This document shows, one piece after another, positions 28,178-35,633 of a DNA stretch of 64,000 nucleotides; within the stretch, counting starts at the first letter, position 1, and the number at the start of each line of letters is the position of its first letter. Position numbers and translations under genes: made by a program. Below the pieces are notes generated by a model. The model had not been told where the DNA came from. It was given only the letters and a program-made list of their open reading frames with translations, and made no database searches. The stretch is from CAWALV01 sp963782965 (GTDB lineage Bacteria; Actinomycetota; Actinomycetes; Acidothermales; Acidothermaceae): contig CAWALV010000006.1 of the NCBI GenBank assembly GCA_963782965.1, positions 868,001 through 932,000 on the forward strand, given 5' to 3'.

Positions 28178-28447
28178 GGCCGCACCGTCTTCCCCGAGCT
28201 CGGAGTCGTCGCTCCGCTAGAACCGAAAACCCGCCGCGCCCGCGGCTGTTCCCACGACTGCGCGCGACACCTTCCGTTTCGTGGAGCGCCTATTCCGAGG
28301 ACGTCGCGTCACTTGCCCCGCGGCCGGCCGGAGATAGGCCTTGCGCACGGCCGACGTCGAGTGATGCCCAGCTCTGGACCGAGGGCCGTTGCTCGTGGTT
28401 CGGTCGTGCAGAGTCCGATATGGCTGGCTATCCCGAGGAGGGCACGC

Positions 28448-28905
28448 GTGGGCCGCGTCGTTGTCATGAACCACCTCACACTTGATGGAGTGATGCAGGG
28501 GCCGGGACGCCCCGACGAGGACACCCGCGGCGGCTTCGCGCTGGGTGGTTGGGGCAGCCGGTCGACCACGGCCGGCGACGCCGCAGGTGCCGCTATGGGC
28601 GAGCGGATGGCTGCCGGCGGGGGTCTGGCAGGGTGGCTGTCCGGGCGGTGGACCTACGAGCGGTTGCTGTCGGACTGGAACGACCAGGGCGGGCCATTCA
28701 AGGACGCGCTGAACAAGGCGCCAAAGTATGTCGCGTCAACCATCCTCGAAGAACCGTTGCCCTGGCCCAACTCGACGCTTTTGCGCGGAGACGTGCCCGC
28801 CGCGGTGCGCGCACTCAAGGCGCACGTTGAGGGAGTGCTCGCCGTCATGGGCAGCGGCGACCTGATCCGTTCCCTGATGGCTGCCAACCTGATCGATGAG
28901 TACCT
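28448..28905 (+). pseudogene. Dihydrofolate reductase-like (RibD C-terminal) gene, 3' end lost
   Basis: The GTG at 28448 follows GAGGAGG. The first 150 residues match the YyaP/RibD-like reductase family (VVVMNHLTLDGVMQGPGRPD, then KYVASTILEEPLPWPNSTLL, then VMGSGDLIRSLMAANLIDEYL). Right after LIDEYL, where the family continues with a conserved HPLVLGSG-type strand, the sequence changes to IS3 transposase DNA in another frame. The open frame runs on to 29077 as unrelated sequence. Confidence 0.75.
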
Positions 28906-29102
28906 GGTTGACCGACATCACCGAGCATCCGACAGTCGAGGGCAAGGTTTACTGCTGCGGGATCAAAGACGTGTTCTCCAACCGGATCGTCGGCTACGCC
29001 TGCAGCGATCGGGTGGCCCGCGATCGCCGCGCGCAAGAGACCATTGCCGGTTTCCTGAGCCACCCTCAGGCACTTGAGGGCGCTGCTGTCGCGCCGACGT
29101 AA
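28902..29102 (+). mobile_element. IS3-family transposase (OrfB) fragment
   Basis: The frame from about 28902 reads WLTDITEHPTVEGKVYCCGI and then KDVFSNRIVGYACSDR, the start of the DDE integrase domain of IS3 OrfB. Similarity ends after about 35 residues, and the remainder (ARDRRAQETIAG) is out of family. Neither terminal inverted repeat is visible. It is joined directly to the cut reductase gene. Confidence 0.7.
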
Positions 29103-29120
29103 GCTCGATCGGAGGGTCCC

Positions 29121-30827
29121 GTGCCGTTGCCACCGTATGCCGAAACTGATGACCGGCCGCCCATTGGCGAAGCGACGATCAACGTCGACTGTGCCGCAGT
29201 GGTGGGCGAGTTGCCGGCGATCTGGGCCGGGATCGGGTTCGACGAGATAAACTGGACGTACACGGCCACGGGCAGTCACCTGCTTCATACCATCCGCGGG
29301 TTCGCGCAGCGGCCCTACTACGTGAGGTCGCACTATCTGTTCACCAGCGGGAACGGCCGCTCGCTGCCGCATTGGGGGAGCGGCAACGTCTACCACGAGG
29401 ACGCAGGCGGCGTCCCGTTCTGGGATTTCACGATCGCCGACCAGGTCTACGACGCGATCGTCGGCGCCGGCCACCGACCGCTAGTGGAGCTCGGTTTCAC
29501 CCCGCGCGCACTTGTATCGGACGACGATATGCGGGCGTTCCCCTTCGAGCCGAGCCCGACCCAGTACGGCGTGTACGAGGCCGGCGCTTGGGCGTATCCA
29601 CCGAGTGATTACGGCAAGTGGGCGGCGCTGGTCGCCGAACTGGCACGGCACTGCCGCGACCGCTACGGCGCGGCTGAGGTCGATGGCTGGTTGTGGGAAC
29701 TGTGGAACGAGCCGGACATCTTCTACTGGCGCGGCAGCCCGGAGCAGTTCCACGAGCTCTATGCAGTGACCTCGCGGGCGTTGCGCGAGGTGCTGCCCGC
29801 AGCCCGCATCGGCGGCCCGGCGACCACGGGGGAAGCGTCCGGGCCGCAGTTCCTGCGCGGATTCCTCGCCTACTGCGAGGCCGAATCGCTGCCCCTCGAC
29901 TTCGTGTCGTTTCACACCAAAGGCGCGCTGTTCTCGCCGGCCCGAACGTACGGGCCGCTGGGCAGTGAACCCCCGGCCCGCCAATCGCCGTCCGCACTGA
30001 AGATGCTGCGCGAGGTGCGCGACTCGCTGCAGGTGATGGCAGAGTTCCCGGCCTTCGCGCGGCTGCGGGCCGTGATCGACGAGTGCGACGCGTCGGTGCC
30101 TGCGCACCTCGGCTGCTACGACAGCGCCAACTTTGGTTACCGCAACACCGAATACTTCCCGGTTTTCCAACTGAAGCTGATGAAGAAGCTGCTCGATCTC
30201 GGCGCTGCCTGTCGGGCCGATGTCGCGATGGCCATGACGTGGAGCTTCTACTTCGAGGGCGAGCGGCATTTCGAAGGCACCCGCAGCCTGCTCACCACCG
30301 ACCGCATCGAGAAACCGGTGCTGAATGGCTACCGCTTGCTCGAAAAGATGCACCCGCGCCGACTTGCCGCGACGTCGACGGCGGCGTGGGCCCTCGCCGA
30401 GCTGGACGCCGACGCGCGCTCGGGCATGGCGGAGGAGGTCGACGCGCTCGCTACGACCGACGGGTCTGGCCACTACACGGTGGCGATCTGGCGACACCGC
30501 GACGACCAGTTCGTCAACGCGCCAGCTTGCCGTGTCGCGGTGCGACTCACCGGCCTGCCGCGCGAGGCGAGCCGAGCCACCGTCGTCGAGTGGCGCATCG
30601 ATGCCGACCACAGCAACAGCTACACGCGGTGGCGCGAAGCCGGCTCGCCGTCCGCCCCCACGCCGGAGGACCTGGCTGCGATCAAGAGCCGTCAGGGCCT
30701 GGAAATGCTCGAGCCCGAGCGTGACGTCGACGTCGCGGCCGGTTCGCTCGATCTCGAGCTGTGGTTGCCGCTGCCGAGCGTGTCGCTGCTCGAGATCTGC
30801 CTCGCCGAGACGTCCGGCTCCCCCTGA
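29121..30827 (+). CDS. Glycoside hydrolase family 39 (beta-xylosidase-like)
   Basis: This 568-residue protein has a TIM-barrel GH39 signature. The acid/base Glu is in WELWNEPDIFYW (E197) and the likely nucleophile in AVIDECDAS (E321), with the spacing expected for the family. C-terminal beta-sandwich sequence follows (about residues 430-568). No signal peptide is seen, so it is probably cytoplasmic and acts on imported oligosaccharides. The GTG at 29121 follows GGAGGG. No sugar transporter is adjacent. Confidence 0.88.
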   Translation: MPLPPYAETDDRPPIGEATINVDCAAVVGELPAIWAGIGFDEINWTYTATGSHLLHTIRGFAQRPYYVRSHYLFTSGNGRSLPHWGSGNVYHEDAGGVPFWDFTIADQVYDAIVGAGHRPLVELGFTPRALVSDDDMRAFPFEPSPTQYGVYEAGAWAYPPSDYGKWAALVAELARHCRDRYGAAEVDGWLWELWNEPDIFYWRGSPEQFHELYAVTSRALREVLPAARIGGPATTGEASGPQFLRGFLAYCEAESLPLDFVSFHTKGALFSPARTYGPLGSEPPARQSPSALKMLREVRDSLQVMAEFPAFARLRAVIDECDASVPAHLGCYDSANFGYRNTEYFPVFQLKLMKKLLDLGAACRADVAMAMTWSFYFEGERHFEGTRSLLTTDRIEKPVLNGYRLLEKMHPRRLAATSTAAWALAELDADARSGMAEEVDALATTDGSGHYTVAIWRHRDDQFVNAPACRVAVRLTGLPREASRATVVEWRIDADHSNSYTRWREAGSPSAPTPEDLAAIKSRQGLEMLEPERDVDVAAGSLDLELWLPLPSVSLLEICLAETSGSP

Positions 30828-30968
30828 TAGGTCCGCGACATTCGCTGCGGCAGCCAGCCGCAATACATTGACGCTCATCGATGTGTCGTGGCACTATGCA
30901 GGCACCCAGCGGTGCCTACAGGAGGCGCGGAATGCGGCAACCAACCGACTCTGGAAGCGGGTGCGAAC

Positions 30969-31232
30969 ATGGCGGGCGCGAGTGAGCAGACAAGTCGCGT
31001 GAAGCACCTAAACGCCAACTGGCGCCCGGATGCCGACGGCGGCGACGGGCGCTTCGAACTGCAGATCGTGAGCGAGGACGACAGGCAATTCAGCACCCCA
31101 GCGACGCCGACGGCTGTCTCGGCCATCGTGGCGCTGGCGCGGGCGGACACGGTCCTGGCCTGGGACCCGACGGATTCAACTCTCATCGTGGCCAATATCG
31201 TTGGCCAGATGCCGTGGACCGTCACTGCCTGA
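30969..31232 (+). CDS. Conserved hypothetical protein, 87 residues
   Basis: This small acidic protein reads VKHLNANWRPDADGGDGRFE, then LQIVSEDDRQF and ALARADTVLAWDPTDSTLIV. It resembles short actinobacterial proteins of unknown role, by recollection only. GGAAGCGGG precedes the ATG. No domain is recognised. Confidence 0.6.
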   Translation: MAGASEQTSRVKHLNANWRPDADGGDGRFELQIVSEDDRQFSTPATPTAVSAIVALARADTVLAWDPTDSTLIVANIVGQMPWTVTA

Positions 31233-31396
31233 CGCGCGCTCGCCAGCGCACTTGCTCTAGTGCTGCCACGACTGCGCAGCTGTCGTCGCACTCGCACGGC
31301 GACTGCTACGTCCGCGTGGCAGCGTCGCGGTCGCCGGGCCAGGTCCACCTCGGCAGTTCTCGGAGGGGGTGCAGGTCGGCTTCGGTTGCGGCCTAT

Positions 31397-31456
31397 TCAA
31401 CCATCGGGTTGACAATGACGGCCGACTCGTCGTAGCTTGTTCAACCAGACGGTTGA
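31397..31456 (+). promoter_or_regulatory. Promoter with two perfect ArsR-type operators
   Basis: TCAACC-N4-GGTTGA occurs at 31397-31412 and again at 31441-31456, 44 bases centre to centre (about four helical turns). Between them lie TTGACA (31409-31414) and TAGCTT (31433-31438), 18 bases apart. The first palindrome covers the -35 box and the second reaches the start region of the ArsR gene. This predicts autorepression. Confidence 0.75.
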
Positions 31457-31470
31457 TGAGGATGGTGGCG

Positions 31471-31854
31471 ATGTCGGCGGATGCATTGTCGAGGGTCTTC
31501 GCTGCGTTGTCCGACCCCATCCGGCGGGACATGGTGGCCCGGCTCGCCGAGGCTGACGCCACGGTGAACGAGCTAGCTGAGCCGTACGACGTGACTCTGC
31601 AGGCGGTGTCGAAGCATCTGAAGGTGCTAGAAGACGCCGGCCTCGTCAGCCGCAGCCGAGACGCTCAGCGCCGGCCCGTGCATTTGGAAGCGGAGGTATT
31701 CGACCTCATGACGAAGTGGATCGAGCACTACCGCAGTCGAGCGGAGGACCGGTACCGCCGCCTCGACGCCCTGCTTCGTTCGATGCCGGACGACGAACCG
31801 CACCCAACGATCAGGCCGGCTAAGGCCAAGCGACGGAAGGAGACACGACCATGA
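31471..31854 (+). CDS. ArsR-family transcriptional regulator
   Basis: This 127-residue winged-helix repressor has SRVFAALSDPIRRDMVARL at the N-terminus and the recognition helix in YDVTLQAVSKHLKVLEDAGL. No metal-binding Cys pair is present, as in the ArsR regulators that partner SRPBCC proteins. The ATG at 31471 follows GAGG; ATGs at 31456 and 31462 are possible, but the first lies inside an operator. The stop overlaps the SRPBCC start (ATGA). It is likely self-regulated through the two palindromes upstream. Confidence 0.88.
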   Translation: MSADALSRVFAALSDPIRRDMVARLAEADATVNELAEPYDVTLQAVSKHLKVLEDAGLVSRSRDAQRRPVHLEAEVFDLMTKWIEHYRSRAEDRYRRLDALLRSMPDDEPHPTIRPAKAKRRKETRP

Positions 31855-32336
31855 CGGTCACAACGCGCGAGACTCAGGTCACAGTCGACGACAAGGTCCC
31901 GGTCATCCGCATTACCCGGGAGTTCGACGCACCGCCGGCAAAGGTCTTTCAGGCTCACGCTGACCCGCAGCTCCTTACCCAGTGGCTTGGGCCGCGCGAC
32001 TTGGAGATGACCGTCGACCACTTCGACTGCCGCACCGGTGGCGCCTACCGCTACGTGCACCGCCGCGGTGATGACGAGTTCGGCTTTTACGGCAGCTTCC
32101 ACGAAGTCCGTCCCAACGAGCTGATCGTCCAGACATTCACGTTCGAAGGCGTCCCGGACAGTGTCGCCCTGGGCTGGGCCCACTTCGAAGCCCTCGGTGA
32201 TGAACGGACGCGGCTGACAGTGACCTCACTCGCCGGTTCATTCGAGGAGCGAGCCGCCGTCCTCGCCAGCGGCATGGAGCACGGCGTCCGCGATGGCTAC
32301 GAGAAACTGGATGAACTGCTCCGGCGGCAGCGGTAG
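31851..32336 (+). CDS. SRPBCC/AHSA1 domain protein
   Basis: This 161-residue START-like fold protein reads ITREFDAPPAKVFQAHADP, then WLGPRDLEMTVDHFDCRTGG and a C-terminal GMEHGVRDGYEKLDELL. Family members bind hydrophobic ligands. The ATGA overlap with arsR shows coupled translation, a common pairing in actinobacteria. Confidence 0.88.
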   Translation: MTVTTRETQVTVDDKVPVIRITREFDAPPAKVFQAHADPQLLTQWLGPRDLEMTVDHFDCRTGGAYRYVHRRGDDEFGFYGSFHEVRPNELIVQTFTFEGVPDSVALGWAHFEALGDERTRLTVTSLAGSFEERAAVLASGMEHGVRDGYEKLDELLRRQR

Positions 32337-32415
32337 CACTTATGGCGTAAGCCGGGTCACCAGCGCCGGGTAGGGAAAGCGTTCGCTGCCGGCCGCTGGT
32401 GCCCGCCTCGGACCG

Positions 32416-33018
32416 CTACGCCCCGCAGCGGTCCTGCAGTTCGGAGGCGAGCCCCTCTTGGCGCCAGTTCGGGTTGCCGACGTTCAGATCGGCTGGTGAG
32501 GCACGGTGACGGCATGACGCCATTTTGCTAGGGCCTAAGGATTCCCTGTAGATCGTGACACCAGGCTTGCGATGGCTAGGGGTACGGACGTCGAACGGCG
32601 GCTTCCCTTTCTTCTGAAGATCGATCACCGCCGGCTCCAACACCCGCGCCTTAGCATCAGCCGTCATCTGCAACGGCGACCTAAGCGGTCGGTGCGACCG
32701 ATCCGCCAACCCCTCCGGGCCGCCGTCCTCATAGCGGGCCAGCCACACATACACGGTGTCGCGCCCCCCAAGCTTGGCGGCCACCTCGCTCACCGATAGC
32801 CGCCCGTCGCGAAGGACCGCCACCGCGGCGTCGTAACGCTTGCTTTGCTCCACCCTTGCCCAACTCCAACAGCACTCGGCCATTTCCGCTGCGTGGTTAG
32901 CCGCAGCGCGATGGAGCAAGTTGTCGGACATCACCCGAACACATGTCGGGAATCACCCGAACACGTGTCGGAGATCAACCGACGACGAAACGTCGGAGAT
33001 CCACCGCAACGACACACT
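32416..33018 (-). mobile_element. IS481-family insertion sequence remnant
   Basis: The frame from 32934 contains VEQSKRYDAAVAVLRDG, then YVWLARYEDGGPEGLADRSH (about 32640-32853), the N-terminal helix-turn-helix of IS481 transposases. The DDE catalytic domain is absent. Upstream lie degenerate 22-bp repeats (32923-33018) like the transposase-binding ends of these elements. The right side stops 17 bases before the partial tRNA-Lys copy. Confidence 0.65.
32923..33018. repeat. Degenerate direct repeats, 22-27 bp
   Basis: Units begin GTCGG at 32923, 32945, 32967 and 32992. The first two differ at three positions (core ATCACCCGAACAC); the last two drift and lengthen. Probably transposase-binding sites at the IS481 end. 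Confidence 0.7.
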
Positions 33019-33034
33019 GTCAGGTGTGCCTGTC

Positions 33035-33079
33035 GGGTGCGCCGCCAGGGACTCGAACCCCGAACCCGCGGATTAAGAG
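33035..33079. repeat. Left attachment-site copy (partial tRNA-Lys)
   Basis: This 45 bp is identical to 35184-35228, covering the T-arm, variable loop and anticodon region of tRNA-Lys. The match breaks at the anticodon loop, and no functional tRNA can form. Confidence 0.85.
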
Positions 33080-33312
33080 CCGCTGCCCGGTGATCCGTCC
33101 GGGTCCCCCGCGGTGCAGCTGTGCAGGTCAAGAAGATGGCGGTGTCCGCGACCGACCGCGGCCTTCCGCATGATTCAGGTGCGGTGGCTGCCGGCGTGGC
33201 TGCGACTCGTTCGGCGCCCGACCGCTCGGTGACCTATCTGTCGCACGTTGCGTCGCGCGCATGTTCGCATCCCTGGCAGGAACGGAGCCGACCGCAAGCT
33301 CGTGACGGTGGC

Positions 33313-34086
33313 TTACCGTGCTCGGCTTGCTCGGGCCCAGGCATGGGCGACGGCGTGGAGCGCCTCGGCTGCGGTGACGGTCAGGCGTGTCTGGGTGGCG
33401 AGTTGCGTGCGCCAGTCATCCTCGGCTGGCGCGGTGGCGAACATCCATGGTTGCGGTGGGGTGTGTGTCGGCCCATGAGCGACGAACAAATCGGCGGCCT
33501 CGGCGTTGATGTGGCCGCGCTCGACAAGTCCCCACAGGTCGTAGAGGTCCCGTGGCGCGGTGCGGTCACGCCAGGCGACGGTCTTCCAGGCCGCGAAGGA
33601 CGCCGCAGTCGGCACGCGTAGCACGGCGGGTGGCGCGTCGTGGTAGCGCTGGATGAGGTCGCGCAACTCGGTGGGCCACGGTTCGTAGCCGAGCTGATTG
33701 AGTAGCTGGATCCGGACCGCGAGCCGGCCGGCGTCGGCGAGCAGGATGGCGGCGTCGGTGTCTCGGATGACACTGAGCGCAGGTGCCCAGCGGATGCGCC
33801 CGAAGCTGCGAAGCAGGGCCCGCTCGAGTGTGTTTTCGACTGCGGCGGCGGTGGCCGAGCGAGCGGCGAGTGCGATCAGGTCGACATCCTCGCTAAGCCG
33901 ACCGTCTGGCAGGTGAGTGCGGGCGAGCGCGGTGCCGCCGAAGAAGAGCACCTCGTTGCGATGGTCGCGGCTGAGGGCGGCGAGGATGTGAGAAATAAGG
34001 TGGTCACGGTGTACTTGTTCGAGCGCAACGCCGAACGACTGCGCAACCGCTGCTGCTTCGGCGGGATCGAGCCCGAGGGAGGTCAC
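33313..34086 (-). CDS. abiEii: AbiEii-type nucleotidyltransferase toxin
   Basis: This 257-residue protein has the nucleotidyltransferase motif FFGGTALARTHL followed by RLSEDVDLIAL, matching the GG[ST] and SxDxD core of AbiEii/AbiGii toxins, which block growth during phage infection in type IV systems. The GTG at 34086 overlaps the AbiEi stop (GTGA), fixing the start. An AFAAWKTVAWRDRTAPRDLYDLW-like region (near residues 175-197) matches the family's C-terminal half. Confidence 0.85.
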   Translation of the reverse strand: MTSLGLDPAEAAAVAQSFGVALEQVHRDHLISHILAALSRDHRNEVLFFGGTALARTHLPDGRLSEDVDLIALAARSATAAAVENTLERALLRSFGRIRWAPALSVIRDTDAAILLADAGRLAVRIQLLNQLGYEPWPTELRDLIQRYHDAPPAVLRVPTAASFAAWKTVAWRDRTAPRDLYDLWGLVERGHINAEAADLFVAHGPTHTPPQPWMFATAPAEDDWRTQLATQTRLTVTAAEALHAVAHAWARASRAR

Positions 34087-34745
34087 GACACGGCACCGTT
34101 GGCCCATTTGTGGGCACGTAGCAGCGATGCGCGGGCTCGTTGAGTTGCCGCGAGGTGCTCCAGCAGCTCGAGATTGGCGCGGGAAAGCAGCACCCGGACG
34201 GCGTCGCGGGCCTCGCTCTCGTTCCCGCCGAGGTTTGGCCGGCGTGCCAGGTCCAAAACGGTCTGTTCCGCAGTGGTGACCAGGACCGGGCCGAGCTCGG
34301 TGGTCAAGCGTTCCGCGTCGAGGCGGTCCGTGTTGCGTTTGACGAAGCGAATGGTGGCGTCCCGGTCGAGCAGCGTGATCGGATTGCGTTGGGTGGGGAC
34401 GGCGACCACGGCGACGCCGAGGGCTCGGGGGATTGCCCCATGCAGTCGTGCGGCTGATAGGCCCATGAGGACCGCTTGCCCGGCTCCGAAGTCGGAGGTC
34501 GCGATACCAGCCGCGGCTGCTTCCAGCCCCGGCATCCAGGCCGTGCCGACGTGCTCCTGCGGGACGACGACGTAGTAGCCGTGCGCCAGACGATGCAGCA
34601 CGCCGCGCCGCTCCAACCGGCGGACCTCGGCCCGCGGTTGTGCGTAGACGCCCGCAGCCTGCTGCGGGCGCAGCGTCCGCAACGGCAATGCCGCGAGTTG
34701 GCGCGGCACCGCGGCTGCGTCTGGGACGCCGGATGTGCTCCTCAT
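34083..34745 (-). CDS. abiEi: AbiEi-type antitoxin/transcriptional regulator
   Basis: This 220-residue protein has an N-terminal winged-helix region (ALPLRTLRPQQAAGVYAQPR, then EVRRLERRGVLHRLAHGYYV) and the larger C-terminal antitoxin domain typical of AbiEi. Known relatives neutralise AbiEii and repress their own promoter by binding inverted repeats; a 41-bp palindrome lies ten bases upstream. It is translationally coupled to the toxin gene. Confidence 0.85.
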   Translation of the reverse strand: MRSTSGVPDAAAVPRQLAALPLRTLRPQQAAGVYAQPRAEVRRLERRGVLHRLAHGYYVVVPQEHVGTAWMPGLEAAAAGIATSDFGAGQAVLMGLSAARLHGAIPRALGVAVVAVPTQRNPITLLDRDATIRFVKRNTDRLDAERLTTELGPVLVTTAEQTVLDLARRPNLGGNESEARDAVRVLLSRANLELLEHLAATQRARASLLRAHKWANGAVS

Positions 34746-34754
34746 ATCGCAGAT

Positions 34755-34795
34755 AGTACGAGATCAGTAGGCGGACCGCCAACTAATCTCGTACT
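34755..34795. promoter_or_regulatory. 41-bp near-perfect palindrome upstream of abiEi
   Basis: The outer arms AGTACGAGAT / ATCTCGTACT and inner arms GGCGG / CCGCC are symmetric about base 34775, with only four mismatched pairs. It ends ten bases before the abiEi start, where an autoregulatory operator is expected. Confidence 0.8.
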
Positions 34796-35067
34796 AAAGC
34801 TCCCAGGCCGGTCCTCGGTGAGCCTTCGCCGAGTTCGACGAATAGCCCGGCCATGTCGGTGGCGAGGTCGCCGGAGTCGGCCGGCCCGCCCACGGCGTCG
34901 ACGTCGATCGCCAACTCAGGGCCGTAGGGGAGCCGGATGCAAAACGCCTTCAGCACCCCGAGAGCCCGCTGGACCCGTTCGCCCATCCGCTTGAAGGCGT
35001 CCATCGCCAGCAGGATCCGCCGAAACCCCGCCGCCCGGCGCGGCGTCAGGTGGTGTGCTTCTCCGGT
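34783..35067 (-). pseudogene. AAA-type ATPase gene fragment
   Basis: The open frame reads FRRILLAMDAFKRMGERVQR, then ALGVLKAFCIRLPYG and SGDLATDMAGLFVELGE, resembling the middle of actinobacterial ATP-binding proteins in which a LLIDELQYL-type Walker B follows. It ends within the AbiE palindrome before that motif, and no Walker A is present upstream. Confidence 0.5.
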
Positions 35068-35140
35068 TCATGCTTGACACTCTCGTTCCGCCTCCTGGGC
35101 GCGGTCCCATGTTGGACCCATGTCGGACGCCGAGACGACG

Positions 35141-35171
35141 AAGGCACCCCTTTACGATCAAGGGGCGCCTT
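35141..35171 (-). terminator. Hairpin terminator after tRNA-Lys
   Basis: A 12-base stem (AAGGCACCCCTT with AAGGGGCGCCTT, one mismatch) and 7-base loop lie 15 bases beyond the tRNA-Lys 3' end. Confidence 0.7.
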
Positions 35172-35183
35172 CAGGTCAGACGG

Positions 35184-35228
35184 GGGTGCGCCGCCAGGGA
35201 CTCGAACCCCGAACCCGCGGATTAAGAG
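35184..35228. repeat. Right attachment-site copy inside tRNA-Lys
   Basis: This 45 bp is identical to 33035-33079, running from the anticodon loop through the tRNA 3' end plus three bases. Confidence 0.85.
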
Positions 35229-35259
35229 TCCGCTGCTCTGCCAGTTGAGCTAGCGGCGC
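35187..35259 (-). tRNA. tRNA-Lys (CTT)
   Basis: The 73-base cloverleaf has acceptor stem GCGCCGC / GCGGCGC, D-arm AGCTCAACTGGCAGAGC, anticodon loop CTCTTAA with anticodon CTT, and T-arm GGGGTTCGAGTCCC. CCA is not encoded. It serves as the integration site of the AbiE element. Confidence 0.95.
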
Positions 35260-35337
35260 GTGAGCCACGAGCCTACCAGCCGGTTCGGTGTCGCCCGCAG
35301 TTGCGTCGCACCTGCGCAGGGCCTTTGCGGCGTCCGA

Positions 35338-35523
35338 TCACGCCGTCCGTGCACTGCGCAAGAAGCCGGGTGGCGGGGCCCCGTTGGCGACGTCGTCCAG
35401 GCTGACGTCTTCGTGTGCGTACACCTCTGCCGACCGCGGACCGTTCGGGTCGACCAGGTCGATCAGCAGGGTGATCGGCAGGCCGAGTCCGATCGCCGTC
35501 ATCAGAGGATGTACGTCTCTCAT
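35338..35523 (-). CDS. Hypothetical protein, 61 residues
   Basis: A good ribosome site (GGAGAGGG, six bases before ATG) introduces a short protein with a hydrophobic N-terminal segment (MTAIGLGLPITLLIDLV) and an acidic middle. No homologue is recognised. Confidence 0.45.
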   Translation of the reverse strand: MRDVHPLMTAIGLGLPITLLIDLVDPNGPRSAEVYAHEDVSLDDVANGAPPPGFLRSARTA

Positions 35524-35633
35524 GGCTTGCCCTCTCCGACGCGGTAAGAGTTACATCCGTGTAGTTCGGCTGCCCGGAGCAAGAACTTTAGGCCGTTCGG
35601 CGCAATCTTGCGGCTCACCGGCAGCCGCGAACC

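Larger units (their letters stand above)
33035..35228. mobile_element. Small element integrated at tRNA-Lys, carrying AbiE
   Basis: A perfect 45-bp direct repeat bounds this segment: 33035-33079 and 35184-35228. The right copy is the 3' half of an intact tRNA-Lys, from the anticodon loop to just past the 3' end, the classic attachment core of tyrosine integrases. The left copy has no 5' half. Inside are the AbiEi/AbiEii genes, an operator palindrome and a fragment of an ATPase gene. No integrase is visible, so it is either a decayed island or a satellite. Bases 33080-33312 hold nothing that I can identify. Confidence 0.7.

Noticed and set aside
29481..30878. Minus-strand frame opposite the GH39 gene
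   Set aside because: No motif, and the plus-strand GH39 catalytic residues are clear.
32923..33018. CRISPR array
   Set aside because: Units are only 22-27 bp, contiguous without spacers, degenerate, and next to an IS transposase remnant.
33035..33110. Second functional tRNA-Lys
   Set aside because: Only the 3' half matches; the 5' half cannot form the acceptor and D stems.
33121..33621. Plus-strand protein at the left end of the AbiE element
   Set aside because: Mostly antisense to abiEii; the non-overlapping part shows no integrase or other motif.
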